DNA of 63,517 bases from T3SED10-260 sp035363255 (lineage in GTDB: Bacteria; Caldisericota; Caldisericia; UBA6126). Of the stretch, positions 23,953-33,378 are shown in pieces. Each line of letters begins with the position of its first letter. The first letter of the stretch is position 1. Location of the stretch: the NCBI GenBank assembly GCA_035363255.1, contig DAOSES010000014.1, positions 1 through 63,517 on the forward strand. Direction: 5' to 3'. The notes under the pieces were generated by a model. That model was not told the DNA's origin. It worked only from the letters and a program-made list of their open reading frames with translations, and did no database searches. A program made the translations under genes and the position numbers.

Positions 23953-25134
23953 GTGATTTTGGAAGCACAAGTGTATATTGATGAAGCAAAGCGTAAAGAA
24001 AAACAAGGTTTATGGGAAGAAGCCCTCTTGGAATACGAAAAAGCTCGGGTGCTAAATCCTGAGCATAAGGATATTCTTTTATCTTTATCAAGGATCTATC
24101 TCTTTAGAAATAAACCTATCCAATCCCTGGAAGTTTTGCATGGTGCAAATCAGCTTAAAGATGACGCAGATTTCCTCTTACAACTCTCAAGTACCTACAT
24201 GGCTCTTAACCGTTTTGAAGATGCAGAACGCATCCTTCTCGAAGCCTTACATCAACATGCAACAGCTCCTCTATTGAACAATCTTGGTGTTGTGTCTATT
24301 CGACTCAACAAGAGAAAAGAGGCAATGGAATATCTCTCTAGATCCCTTGAAATGGATAAAAACAACATCAATACCTGGTTTAATCTTGCCACTTTTTATG
24401 AATCCCAGGGAGATCTTGACAAAACCCTGACTATACTTAAAAAAGCAAGAGAACATCAAGTACATCCAGATATTCTTGAGCGCTATGTCCAAGTCTTGAG
24501 TCGAAAAAAACTTTTTAAAGAGGCAGTAAAAGAAGTCCTTGAAGCCAATGAACAATTCCCAAAACATTTAGGTCTTCAAAAAAGTAAACTTAAAATCCTT
24601 TTCCTGGACGGACGCTACGATGAATGTATGCAATTTATTCAGGAACTCGACAATGAAAATACCTTTGATCCTGAAATGCGAAAAGAAATGCTAGAAGTTA
24701 AAGAGCAGATTTTTTTTCACCAAAAAAACTACGAAGCTTGCTTAAAAACTTTGGATGCTCTTCTCCAAATAAGTCAAAACAATCCTGTTTATTTTTTGAG
24801 AAAAGCTTTTGTATTTAATGCTCAGCAAGATTTTCGTCATGCCTTGGAATGGCTTTCCACCATGCTAAAAACACCTCATCTTCCCCCTCAACTAAGAAGT
24901 GAAGGGATTTTGATGATGAAGAATATCGAATTGGAAAACTGGAAACAATTATCTCATACTCTTTTTACTGATAGTACTTTTCGCGATGCTATCATGCAAA
25001 ATCCCGTATATGCACTTCAGAGCAGAGGAATAATGTTGCCCGAAGAAAGCGTGGCTTTGATCATTGATTGGATCAAAAATCCCGCTTCTCCGCGCATATT
25101 TAGTCATAATAGTAAAAACAACATCATTAACTAA
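23953..25134 (+). CDS. TPR-repeat protein
   Basis: The 393-residue soluble protein has TPR units over most of its length, for example near residues 5-40, 75-105, 110-140, 145-175 and 240-270, with typical W-x-x-A-x-x-x-Y and L-N-P ends (W-E-E-A-L-L-E-Y-E-K-A, L-N-P-E). The last 80 residues do not follow the repeat. A GTG start at 23953 is supported by GAGGAGA upstream. It is eight bases after mnmE and 16 before the thiamine-binding-like gene, so it belongs to the same transcription unit. It likely scaffolds other proteins; partners unknown. Confidence 0.83.
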   Translation: MILEAQVYIDEAKRKEKQGLWEEALLEYEKARVLNPEHKDILLSLSRIYLFRNKPIQSLEVLHGANQLKDDADFLLQLSSTYMALNRFEDAERILLEALHQHATAPLLNNLGVVSIRLNKRKEAMEYLSRSLEMDKNNINTWFNLATFYESQGDLDKTLTILKKAREHQVHPDILERYVQVLSRKKLFKEAVKEVLEANEQFPKHLGLQKSKLKILFLDGRYDECMQFIQELDNENTFDPEMRKEMLEVKEQIFFHQKNYEACLKTLDALLQISQNNPVYFLRKAFVFNAQQDFRHALEWLSTMLKTPHLPPQLRSEGILMMKNIELENWKQLSHTLFTDSTFRDAIMQNPVYALQSRGIMLPEESVALIIDWIKNPASPRIFSHNSKNNIIN

Positions 25135-25150
25135 TATATTGGAGGAAATC

Positions 25151-25393
25151 ATGATTCAATGTCAAATTTCAGCTTATCCCCTGGGCACCGAAAAGTATAA
25201 AGATATTATTAACCAAAGCATTGAGGCTCTAAATCAGATTCCAGTATCATACACAGTCAGTACCATGAGCACCCTTGTTAAGGGGGAGAAAGATACTGTC
25301 TTTACAGCAGTAAGAGCTCTATTTGAAAAAGCTCTGGAACTACATCCCGAGTTAATCCTTATCGCAACCTATACTTCTGTCTGTTCAAAGTAA
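25151..25393 (+). CDS. Thiamine-binding-like (MTH1187/YkoF, DUF77) protein
   Basis: An 80-residue single-domain protein with the DUF77 pattern: a start M-I-Q-C-Q-I-S-A-Y-P-L-G-T, a second strand V-S-Y-T-V-S-T-M-S-T and G-E-K-D-T-V-F-T-A-V-R-A-L, equivalent to the family's ferredoxin-like fold. Members bind thiamine or related pyrimidines, or are of unknown ligand. GGAGG lies five bases before ATG 25151; a longer frame reaching back into the TPR gene is rejected. It is two bases before the HerA-like gene. Confidence 0.82.
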   Translation: MIQCQISAYPLGTEKYKDIINQSIEALNQIPVSYTVSTMSTLVKGEKDTVFTAVRALFEKALELHPELILIATYTSVCSK

Positions 25394-25395
25394 TA

Positions 25396-26949
25396 ATGTT
25401 TGGAAGAGTAAAATCCGGATCCTTTAAAGAGGGTCTTATTGTTGCCTTAAATCCCGAAAAAAGCATTGAAGAGCTTCGAATAGGGCAATTTTCAAAGATT
25501 CAAGGCCGGATTTACGACTTCATTGGCATGATTTCGGACTTACGCCTTGGGGTAAGTAATCCCGATGTATTCATTGACCCCCCTTGCCATGACGATTTAC
25601 TCAGCAACTCACTCAAAGGTATCATGCTTCAATCTGAGTTGGAATTCTTTTCTCTCCTCAGTCTCGACCGAAGCACCCATACTATCCACAGTGTCAAATC
25701 CATCCCTGGACATTTTGATCCTTTAATGGACGTATCACAAGAAGATATGGATTTAATCTTTCTTGGTTCTGCCGATGAAAAGAAAACACGCTTCGAAATA
25801 GGTACAATTCTTACTATGGAATACCAAGCAGCTATTTCGCTTGAAAAAATGGTCGAACGAAGCGCTGGGATTTTTGGTTCTACAGGTAGTGGAAAAACTT
25901 TCTTTACGCGAATCCTCCTTGCAGGCTTAATCAAGCATGCTGTCTGCTCTTGTCTGATTTTTGACTTTCATGAAGAATACGGAATGAAAGGCTTTTCGGA
26001 AGAGGTGTCGTCGGTAGAAGGTCTTGCAGCTCTCTTTCCAAGCCAGACAGTCATATATAAAGTCGAAAAAGGCGAATATGCGAGGGAAAAAACAATCCAA
26101 ATATCCTATCAAGATATAACTCCCGAAGATATTCGTCTGATATCGGGCGAATTACACCTTTCGGAGCATTCTTATGAAACAGCCCAAACCTTGCGAAGAA
26201 AGCTTGGCAAAAACTGGATTAAAACACTTCTTAGCCTCAGTGCAGATGAATTAGACGAAGACCAGGCAAGCAATTGGCAAGTCCACTCAGAATCTCTCAA
26301 AGCACTCATTCGCCATTTGAGCGTCCTCAAAGATCTTTCCTTTCTAACCGATGAGTCCTCTGAGAGTAACGCCCATGAAATCATCCAATGCCTCAAGAAA
26401 GGATTATCCATTGTTATCCAGTTCAATACCCGAAAACATCAACGTCTATCCTATCTTTTAATCTCTTCCATTCTCACTCGTCGCATCTACAATGACTACC
26501 GCAGAGCCAGCGAGGAAAACAAAAGCTACAAACGTCTTTTAATTGTCATCGAAGAAGCCCATTATTTTCTTTCTCCGGATATTTCCCGCGAAACCATTTT
26601 TGGAGAAATTGCTAGAGAACTCAGAAAATTCAACGTTACCATGCTTATCATTGATCAAATCCCTTCTCAAATTGATGCGGAGGTGCTTTCCCAACTGGGT
26701 TCCCGTGTGATTTTTCATCTCAATGCAGACAAGGATATCGACTCGTCCCTCGAAGGCGTTCAAAACAAGCCAAAACTAAAACAAATACTGCACTCCCTCG
26801 ACAACAAAGCTGAAGCTATGATTATGGGATATGTAGTGCCCATTCCCTTAGCTTTCAAAGCTCGTAGATACGACCATTCGTTCTATCGTGCCATGCGTTC
26901 CGATGATTTGTTGGATGAAGATATGGATGTGGGAGTTTTTTTTAAATGA
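25396..26949 (+). CDS. HerA-type hexameric ATPase / DNA translocase
   Basis: The 517-residue protein starts with a HAS-barrel-like beta domain (about 1-115) and continues with a FtsK-HerA superfamily ATPase core: Walker A G-S-T-G-S-G-K-T near residue 161, Walker B L-L-I-V-I-E-E-A-H near 386 and a sensor/arginine region near the R-E-L-R-K-F segment. HerA pumps DNA for end resection with the nuclease NurA in archaea, and also occurs with Sir2 or other effectors in bacterial defence. Neither NurA nor a Sir2/DUF4297 effector is encoded nearby. No ribosome site precedes the ATG, so translation is probably coupled to the preceding gene. The methyltransferase gene overlaps its stop. Confidence 0.87.
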   Translation: MFGRVKSGSFKEGLIVALNPEKSIEELRIGQFSKIQGRIYDFIGMISDLRLGVSNPDVFIDPPCHDDLLSNSLKGIMLQSELEFFSLLSLDRSTHTIHSVKSIPGHFDPLMDVSQEDMDLIFLGSADEKKTRFEIGTILTMEYQAAISLEKMVERSAGIFGSTGSGKTFFTRILLAGLIKHAVCSCLIFDFHEEYGMKGFSEEVSSVEGLAALFPSQTVIYKVEKGEYAREKTIQISYQDITPEDIRLISGELHLSEHSYETAQTLRRKLGKNWIKTLLSLSADELDEDQASNWQVHSESLKALIRHLSVLKDLSFLTDESSESNAHEIIQCLKKGLSIVIQFNTRKHQRLSYLLISSILTRRIYNDYRRASEENKSYKRLLIVIEEAHYFLSPDISRETIFGEIARELRKFNVTMLIIDQIPSQIDAEVLSQLGSRVIFHLNADKDIDSSLEGVQNKPKLKQILHSLDNKAEAMIMGYVVPIPLAFKARRYDHSFYRAMRSDDLLDEDMDVGVFFK

Positions 26950-27692
26950 TTCCCTCAGAAAATGAATGGTTCAAAGATTACTTCAACCACGACTACCAGT
27001 CCTGGATATTGGAAACCATAAAAGAAGAGTTAACTCTTACGCAAATTGAGCTCCTTGAAATTGCATTGTCTCTACAAGCTGATAGCAAAATTCTTGATCT
27101 CTTCTGTGGTATCGGTAGACATGCTATAGCGCTTGCACAAAAAGAATTTGATGTTACAGCGATCGATTTGGTAGATACTTATATAAACCATCTTCAGCAA
27201 AAAAGTAAAGACCTTCCCAAGCTCAAAAGCATCTGTATGGATGCCCGTGATATCGAGTATCTTGAAGCTTTTGATGCTATTTACCTGATGTTTACTTCCT
27301 TTGGATATTTTTCTGATATCGAAAACGAAAAAATGATGGAAAAAATTACTCTGGCATTAAAGCCCAGGGGTAGAGTACTCATTGATCTTGAAAACAGGGA
27401 CTATATCCTTCAACATTTTATCCATGAAAAATGGCGCAATAAAGACGAAGGCTACCTTCTGGAACGACATACCTTTAATCCAATGAATTCACGTCAAAAA
27501 ACTCGACGAATTTGGGTGGATAAAGAGGGCAATTCCAAGTCATATACTCGGGATCTTCGATTGTATAACGCGCACGAAATCCTAAACCTGGCAGAAAAGT
27601 GCCAACTTAAGCTGGTCTACCTATGGGGCGATTATCACAAAAAACCCTTCAATGTTCATAGTCCTCGTATGATATTTACCTTTGAAAAATAA
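26946..27692 (+). CDS. Class I SAM-dependent methyltransferase
   Basis: The SAM-binding motif I is I-L-D-L-F-C-G-I-G-R-H near residue 49, followed by an acidic end of strand 2 (A-I-D-L-V-D) and a D-A-R-D motif. The 248-residue fold is a Methyltransf_25-type domain with a C-terminal beta insertion. Small-molecule or protein targets cannot be distinguished. It overlaps the HerA-like gene by four bases (ATGA) and ends six bases before the convergent DUF5050 gene, so it closes the plus-strand operon begun at rpmH. Confidence 0.87.
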   Translation: MIPSENEWFKDYFNHDYQSWILETIKEELTLTQIELLEIALSLQADSKILDLFCGIGRHAIALAQKEFDVTAIDLVDTYINHLQQKSKDLPKLKSICMDARDIEYLEAFDAIYLMFTSFGYFSDIENEKMMEKITLALKPRGRVLIDLENRDYILQHFIHEKWRNKDEGYLLERHTFNPMNSRQKTRRIWVDKEGNSKSYTRDLRLYNAHEILNLAEKCQLKLVYLWGDYHKKPFNVHSPRMIFTFEK

Positions 27693-27698
27693 GAAAAG

Positions 27699-30392
27699 CT
27701 AATCTACTTTTTGTCTATCCGTGCCATCTTTTTTGATTTGATACAATTGGGCAAAATCATCCAGGTTGCGATAAAAGATCCATTCCCCTGCGATATTGAT
27801 AGAGCTCGTTCCATCAGAGCTTAACTTCTGGACATCTTTCCCATCGGTGCGTATTTTGTATAGAGCAGCACCCTCATCTACCCTGCTGAAATATATCCAT
27901 TCTCCATCCACATTGATAGAACTAACCGTTTCGTGAAAGAGAATCTGTTTTTGGGAGCTATCCATTTTCATTTTATATAGCTTTCCTTGATCGGTGGCAT
28001 TGATGTAATAGATGAAAGAGCCAGCCACATTCAAGCCCAGGATACTATCAGTAGTAATCTTGCTACGTTCATATCCATCAACAAAGATTTTATATAAGTT
28101 GTTTGAGCTGTTTCTACAAGCATAATAGGCCCAATCTCCAAGAACATTTAAATCAAAACAATCATCCTCAGATATTTTTTGAGCATCTGTGCCGTCCAAA
28201 CGCATTTTGTAAAGTTTTCCGCTGTCACTTCCATTGCGGAAGTAAATCCATTCCCCCAAAACATGAATATTCATAGAAATATCATGGTTGAGTTTCTGCT
28301 CCTGAGTACCATCAATACGAATTTTATAGACACTGGAACCATCCGACCAGTTCCTGTAATAAACCCACTCTCCGATGACATTAATATCATAGCATCCATT
28401 CGAACTTAGAAGCTGACGATTTGTGCCATTGCTTTGCACCTTATATAGACTACCATTTTCTTTAATATTTCTGTAATATATCCAATCTCCCTGTAAAGCC
28501 ACCATGCCATCATTGCTTATATTCCCCACACTATTCCCACGATAGTTTATCCCATCTCCATCAGAGCTTTCATAGGCATCCACCATCTTTCTTCCTGTGC
28601 CTGAGGTTCGAATTTTATACAAAGAACCATTTTGATCTACATTGACATAGTAAATCCAGTCATTAACCAGTTGAATGTGACTCGATTTTTCATGATTGAG
28701 TTTCTGAAGCAAATCACCTTCTGTTGTAACTTTGTAAATACTGTAATTGTCAGCCAGATTGATAAAATACAAGTCATCTCCATGCAAATTTATACCGCTG
28801 GAAGGATAGGAAACAAGCTTGTTTTTTCTACCGTTTCGGAGGTTTAATCGGTAGATATTCCATTTATCAGAAGAATTGATGTAATACAGGTAGTCTTGAT
28901 GAAAATTAAGATAACGCGCTCGATCAGAACTAATTTTTCGATTTTCGGTGCCATCGCTTTTCATGCGATAGATCGTCCACTTATCTTCGGGATTGATATA
29001 ATAAACTGTATCTCCCACAATATTGAAGCCTGTGACAATAGAACGAGAATTGCCAATTTTGTTTATCCTGGAGCGATGAACTGCAGTTGTTCTCATACGA
29101 TACATTTTGCCCTGATCGTCATGGTTGAGGTAATAGAGCCAGGCACCATGAAGAAAGAGATCCGAGACTTGCCCGGAAAATAGGACTTGAGGTCTGCTGC
29201 CATCAGTTTTCATACAGTGGATATGATAGCTTTCGTCATAATAGGCAAGGTAATAGATCCACTCTCCCTGAACGTTGAGATATTGAGCATAATCAGAAGC
29301 TAGCAACAGCCCTTCTGTGCCATCGGTGCGAACACGGTATATATGATTTTCATTCTGTGGACTGCAGAAATAAATCCAGGATCCTTGAATAGCTACCAAG
29401 CCCGTATTGATCTGATTACCAATTCGATTTCCCTGAGTATTGCAACTCTCAAGGGAAGAATCGCATGAAGCTTGAATTTGCTGACGTTGACTCCCATCCA
29501 ATTTCATTTTAAAAAAGTTTCCATCCAAATCATTGGAGTAGAAAAGCCAGGAGGAAGCAATACTAAGATTCCAAGCTTTGTCTGTAGTCAACTGTCTTGG
29601 ATTTTTCCCCTCCAGAGTCATACTATACAAAGAACCATCCACAGCAGAAGTGAAAAATACTTGCTCAGTATGGATGTTAAAAGTACTAACCATAAAGTTT
29701 CCCAAGACCTGGTGATTTTTGCCATCCAGACGCATTTTGTAAATTTTGTTCCCCTGGCTTTTATTGAGGTAGTAAAGCCAATCTTGATGGATCTGCAAGT
29801 ATTCGGAGCTATCCTTATTCAGTTTGTATTGATTTTGACCAAGATTGTCCATGCAATAAATCCTTCCATGGTCATGCTCGTTGCGATAGTATAAAGTATT
29901 GCGGTGTAAGATCAGGAAATCAGAGCGATGGTTAGATAATTTGGTATTATCCGATCCATCAGTTCTAATTTTATAAATACGGTTTTCATCATCTTCGTTA
30001 CGGTAGTAAATCCATGGCCCAAGTATCTGAAGATCCAGACTTGAAAACTCATTGATTCTTTCTAATACCTTGCTTTCGAGGTGCAAACGGTATATCTTTC
30101 CTTCTTCGTTTCTATTTCGAAAATACAGGTAACCCTCTGAGGCACATAAAAAGGTAGCATCAACTTCATAAAATGTCTCAAAATCAGATCCATCATGGTG
30201 TACGCGATATAGATTTCCATCCAAAGCCCTCCAATGATAAATCCAATCCTGGTAGGATAGAGCTATTCCTTCATTTGCAATATTTCCAGAGCCATTACCA
30301 ACAGAGCTATCTACTGTTTCCTGGAATTGGAAGGCAAAGCAATAATCCAACAATACCAAAGAAAGAGCGAGAACAAGGACTTTCTTCAACAT
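27699..30392 (-). CDS. Secreted DUF5050 protein, three seven-repeat propeller blocks
   Basis: A signal peptide (residues about 1-20) precedes a protein made wholly of 21 modules of about 41 residues, each with a D/E-W-I-Y-Y-x-N ... L-Y-K-I-R-x-D-G core typical of DUF5050. A G-N-x-x-G-N-I-x-N-x-G block occurs at the N-terminus and again before modules 8 and 15. This splits the array into three groups of seven, which suggests three seven-bladed beta-propellers. Such proteins occur on cell surfaces or walls of anaerobes and probably bind ligands or partners. No catalytic motif is visible. No ribosome site precedes the ATG, and the predicted promoter starts transcription at or next to it. Confidence 0.87.
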   Translation of the reverse strand: MLKKVLVLALSLVLLDYCFAFQFQETVDSSVGNGSGNIANEGIALSYQDWIYHWRALDGNLYRVHHDGSDFETFYEVDATFLCASEGYLYFRNRNEEGKIYRLHLESKVLERINEFSSLDLQILGPWIYYRNEDDENRIYKIRTDGSDNTKLSNHRSDFLILHRNTLYYRNEHDHGRIYCMDNLGQNQYKLNKDSSEYLQIHQDWLYYLNKSQGNKIYKMRLDGKNHQVLGNFMVSTFNIHTEQVFFTSAVDGSLYSMTLEGKNPRQLTTDKAWNLSIASSWLFYSNDLDGNFFKMKLDGSQRQQIQASCDSSLESCNTQGNRIGNQINTGLVAIQGSWIYFCSPQNENHIYRVRTDGTEGLLLASDYAQYLNVQGEWIYYLAYYDESYHIHCMKTDGSRPQVLFSGQVSDLFLHGAWLYYLNHDDQGKMYRMRTTAVHRSRINKIGNSRSIVTGFNIVGDTVYYINPEDKWTIYRMKSDGTENRKISSDRARYLNFHQDYLYYINSSDKWNIYRLNLRNGRKNKLVSYPSSGINLHGDDLYFINLADNYSIYKVTTEGDLLQKLNHEKSSHIQLVNDWIYYVNVDQNGSLYKIRTSGTGRKMVDAYESSDGDGINYRGNSVGNISNDGMVALQGDWIYYRNIKENGSLYKVQSNGTNRQLLSSNGCYDINVIGEWVYYRNWSDGSSVYKIRIDGTQEQKLNHDISMNIHVLGEWIYFRNGSDSGKLYKMRLDGTDAQKISEDDCFDLNVLGDWAYYACRNSSNNLYKIFVDGYERSKITTDSILGLNVAGSFIYYINATDQGKLYKMKMDSSQKQILFHETVSSINVDGEWIYFSRVDEGAALYKIRTDGKDVQKLSSDGTSSINIAGEWIFYRNLDDFAQLYQIKKDGTDRQKVD

Positions 30393-30398
30393 GACAAC

Positions 30399-30426
30399 AC
30401 TTTAAGTCCAATTCAAAAAAAGTCAA
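30399..30426 (-). promoter_or_regulatory. Putative promoter of the DUF5050 gene, leaderless
   Basis: TTGACT (30421-30426) and TAAAGT (30399-30404) on the minus strand are 16 bases apart. The predicted start of transcription is about position 30392, the A of the ATG. Confidence 0.5.
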
Positions 30427-30434
30427 TTTTATGT

Positions 30435-30462
30435 TTGACACATCTTAGTTGCACGTTAAACT
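30435..30462 (+). promoter_or_regulatory. Putative promoter of the lipoprotein operon
   Basis: TTGACA (30435-30440) and TAAACT (30457-30462) are separated by 16 bases, about 41 bp before the lipoprotein start. It is back to back with the DUF5050 promoter, with the two -35 boxes eight bases apart, so the pair may share regulation. Confidence 0.58.
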
Positions 30463-30502
30463 ATTCAACATAACAAGTGTGCTGAGGATGGAGCTAGCTT
30501 TT

Positions 30503-31351
30503 ATGAAGGGATGTAAAAAATTTCTGTTACTGCTCTTAGTACCCTTTTTCTTCGTGATTTCGTGTAATAAGACCTTGGGCAAGGACTTTGCAGGAGGGCT
30601 TTTTTCTTATGAAAATCCTGGGCTACATCTTTTTGAAATCGTTAATGCTGATCATGCCATTAATCGACAATCTGTTGAAGATTCTGCGTATGAACTAAGT
30701 AATGAAAGAGACGATGTTTTACAAGTTACCTATCTAATGGATGTCCCCTGGAATCTTACGATTGATCTTGGTGACTCAAGAAAAAGAGGGTCATTATTGC
30801 TCGATAACGAACAAGCAGTTGTTCGGACTTTTTTAAATCATCGCCTGGTAATGCGAGGCCAGGGTTATGGAACTTATGAAGAAAAGGTTCAACAGCAAAA
30901 AGAAAAAATGCGTGAACATCTAAATCGATCCTATCAACCCACCTCCTTTTTTGAATTGACAGACTTTAAATACATTCCCAACAATACCATTGAAGTAAGC
31001 TTTGTGGCTCAAAAAGATCTTAGTGCTAAGTTCCTTGATAGTCTCTCCTTGGTTCCACTGGTAGTAATTGATTCACTGCCAAGTTATAGCAATCCGCAAC
31101 GTAGTCACAGAAATGTTGCTGTCCAATCACTTTCCCTGGCCTCTTCTGAAGAGATCTTTGATGGATCGGGATATAAGCTATCTCATATTTTAAAAAAACC
31201 CCCCCTATCCAGGGGAGATGAAGTTATGTTTTCTTTCCAAGCATCACTTCCCGAGATATCGTGGGAAGGCCAATGGAAAGTGATGTTTGTATTTGAAAAC
31301 CATTCTGTAAAAACCCAATATGGAGCATGGGCTATACCTTTAGATGAATGA
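30503..31351 (+). CDS. Lipoprotein of unknown function
   Basis: The product has a type II signal peptide with lipobox V-I-S-C, giving a mature lipoprotein of about 260 residues. ATG 30503 follows GGAG by about ten bases; longer frames begin upstream of the ribosome site. The mature part is beta-rich with a short charged helix (E-E-K-V-Q-Q-Q-K-E-K-M) in the middle and resembles an Ig-like or sandwich fold at the end. No family recognised. The next gene, a secreted propeller protein, starts 21 bp downstream, and together they form a small surface-protein operon divergent from DUF5050. Confidence 0.72.
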   Translation: MKGCKKFLLLLLVPFFFVISCNKTLGKDFAGGLFSYENPGLHLFEIVNADHAINRQSVEDSAYELSNERDDVLQVTYLMDVPWNLTIDLGDSRKRGSLLLDNEQAVVRTFLNHRLVMRGQGYGTYEEKVQQQKEKMREHLNRSYQPTSFFELTDFKYIPNNTIEVSFVAQKDLSAKFLDSLSLVPLVVIDSLPSYSNPQRSHRNVAVQSLSLASSEEIFDGSGYKLSHILKKPPLSRGDEVMFSFQASLPEISWEGQWKVMFVFENHSVKTQYGAWAIPLDE

Positions 31352-31372
31352 TGGATACCAAAGGAGGGTATT

Positions 31373-33376
31373 ATGCACCATAAATGGTTTAGTTTAATAG
31401 CGCTAGTTTTATGCTTTATATGCATTCTTAACCCGCTTCCCAAGGGTCAAGCTTCGGTAGACTTTAAACATCGTATTGTTGGCTATGGGCCTGCCTTTGG
31501 CGATCTTGTTGTCCCTACCAGCATGACTTTCCTTAATGGCGAAGCAATCATTCTTGATCAACAGAGCTTGCATGTTTTTGATAGCAAAACCCAGGAGTTT
31601 TTACGATTTATTCCTGTACCTTTTTCAATAGAAAACCCTCTGGATAGTGATTTAACCTTAAGCCTTCAAGATCAAAACTATCCGCTAGATTTCTGGAAGA
31701 ACTCTTTCAAGTATTTTTCGTCATCTTTTCGTACTTTTCTTCCTCCCCAGTGGCAAGGAGATTTGTATCAACTCTGGTTTAAGTATGGCTACCTTCGAAG
31801 CATTCAACATGATTCCCAGAGACTTGTCTATTTGCTGGATTATCAGCAAATCATCGTTATTGATCCTGTACAGGGTAAAATAGTTCGTCACATGGATCTA
31901 AAAGAGCTCCTTCGTCCTCATCAGAATGATATCTTCCAAGTCATGATCACGCTTGAGCACGAACAGATCCATCTATACGCTCAATCTAGTGACAAAAACG
32001 ATCGTACGCTAACTTCATGCGCTATTCATGTCTTCAAGCTGGACGGAGAAGAGCTTAGATCTATTACGCTTCCTGTTTCCTTGTTTGAGCGCTATTCTGT
32101 TTCTCAGATGATTTATCTCTCCGACCTTCAGGTTTTTGGATTTGTACAAAATCCATCGCTCTTTAATAGGAATGAGGTTTCAAGACTTCTATTTTTTGAT
32201 AGCCAGGGAAACCCAATAAAAACCATATCAAACCTTAAGGATTTAAAGTATCCTTTGATGTCCTTTAAGGACGAAGGATCCTTAACCTTGTACAACACGG
32301 GGACATTGGTCCAAACTCAGTATTATATGGATGATGACAAACAACTTCACCTGACTCCTGTCTCTGAAGAAACTCTGGCTATTCAGGAACCCGTGGTTGG
32401 TTTGGTTCTTGGAGACGAGTATATCGGATTGATCACTTTAGATGTTTCTAAGAATGATGGAATTTATGGATTAGCTGATAGCTTCCAGGTCTTGCTCAAA
32501 AAAGAGCATACCGTGACGAAGCTTGGGTCTTCCCCGAATAGGGAGGAGCAACTCTATGGCTCCATGGCTTTTTGTATCCATGAGACTGGTGATTTGCTGA
32601 TCAGCAATATGGCGCAAGATGAGTTTTGTGTTTTTAACCCCCGTGGGAATCAAACTTCCTCCATTGCCTCATCTGATGCCTTTGGTATGTATGGCATTCA
32701 CGATATGATCTATCATCAGGATCAACTCTATGTTGCTTTTTCTGAAAGCCTTTATCAATACTCATCAGAAACCCAGAAATGGAATCCTTTGGGATATAAT
32801 TTATCAAGCACCTATCACCGCATGGTATCCTATGATAATAATCTTTACATCAGCAACGCAGTGGGTAGTTTTGACCCTGAGAAACCACAATTGTATCTTA
32901 TTAACCCAGATGGTACTCCCGAAACTCTTTGGTTTCAGAAAGCCTGTGGAGTTTCTGAGGAAAGACCCCCCTTATTTCTTGATTTTGTAATCACTGAAGA
33001 GGGCATCGTCCTCTTTCTCGACAGTGAATATCATCGCATCTACCTTTACGATCTATACACCCAGGAATACCTTTCAAGCATAAATTTACCCCAGGAAAAC
33101 AGCTTCTATACATCGCTGAGCCTGCTTCCAGACGGAAGCCTCCTGTTATGCGATGTGAATCAATCCTGCTTGTGGCATTTGGATAAGAAGGGCAGGCTGA
33201 TAAAAAGAATTGGTCAAAAAGGAGTAATTGCAACGCCAAACAATAAGGAACAGTATCATCAAAAAAGCACTGACTTTTTTGTGCCTTTTCAAGCCAAAGT
33301 AAAGAATGGGAATATTTATGTGAACGATCTATTTAATTGTCGCTATCACATCATCCCTATAGAAGAGATGAATTAA
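31373..33376 (+). CDS. Secreted beta-propeller-like protein
   Basis: A signal peptide (about 1-28, ending G-Q-A) starts this 667-residue exported protein. The rest consists of repeated beta strands with motifs such as L-P-D-G-S-L-L-L, Y-L-L-D-Y-Q-Q-I-I-V-I-D and G-D-L-L-I-S-N, typical of NHL or six-bladed propellers. The repeats are too diverged for me to count blades. No active-site motif is seen. GGAGG precedes the ATG. It follows the lipoprotein by 21 bp, converging with the Met-gamma-lyase-like gene two bases away. Function unknown; a ligand- or partner-binding surface role is likely. Confidence 0.7.
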   Translation: MHHKWFSLIALVLCFICILNPLPKGQASVDFKHRIVGYGPAFGDLVVPTSMTFLNGEAIILDQQSLHVFDSKTQEFLRFIPVPFSIENPLDSDLTLSLQDQNYPLDFWKNSFKYFSSSFRTFLPPQWQGDLYQLWFKYGYLRSIQHDSQRLVYLLDYQQIIVIDPVQGKIVRHMDLKELLRPHQNDIFQVMITLEHEQIHLYAQSSDKNDRTLTSCAIHVFKLDGEELRSITLPVSLFERYSVSQMIYLSDLQVFGFVQNPSLFNRNEVSRLLFFDSQGNPIKTISNLKDLKYPLMSFKDEGSLTLYNTGTLVQTQYYMDDDKQLHLTPVSEETLAIQEPVVGLVLGDEYIGLITLDVSKNDGIYGLADSFQVLLKKEHTVTKLGSSPNREEQLYGSMAFCIHETGDLLISNMAQDEFCVFNPRGNQTSSIASSDAFGMYGIHDMIYHQDQLYVAFSESLYQYSSETQKWNPLGYNLSSTYHRMVSYDNNLYISNAVGSFDPEKPQLYLINPDGTPETLWFQKACGVSEERPPLFLDFVITEEGIVLFLDSEYHRIYLYDLYTQEYLSSINLPQENSFYTSLSLLPDGSLLLCDVNQSCLWHLDKKGRLIKRIGQKGVIATPNNKEQYHQKSTDFFVPFQAKVKNGNIYVNDLFNCRYHIIPIEEMN

Positions 33377-33378
33377 GC

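Noticed and set aside
25396..27692. HerA-based antiphage defence system
   Set aside because: No Sir2, DUF4297, NurA or other known effector is adjacent, and the genes sit in a housekeeping operon.
32471..33239. Several 60-90-residue reverse-strand frames inside the propeller gene, and similar ones in other large genes
   Set aside because: They have no ribosome site, no recognisable motif and composition like antisense shadows.
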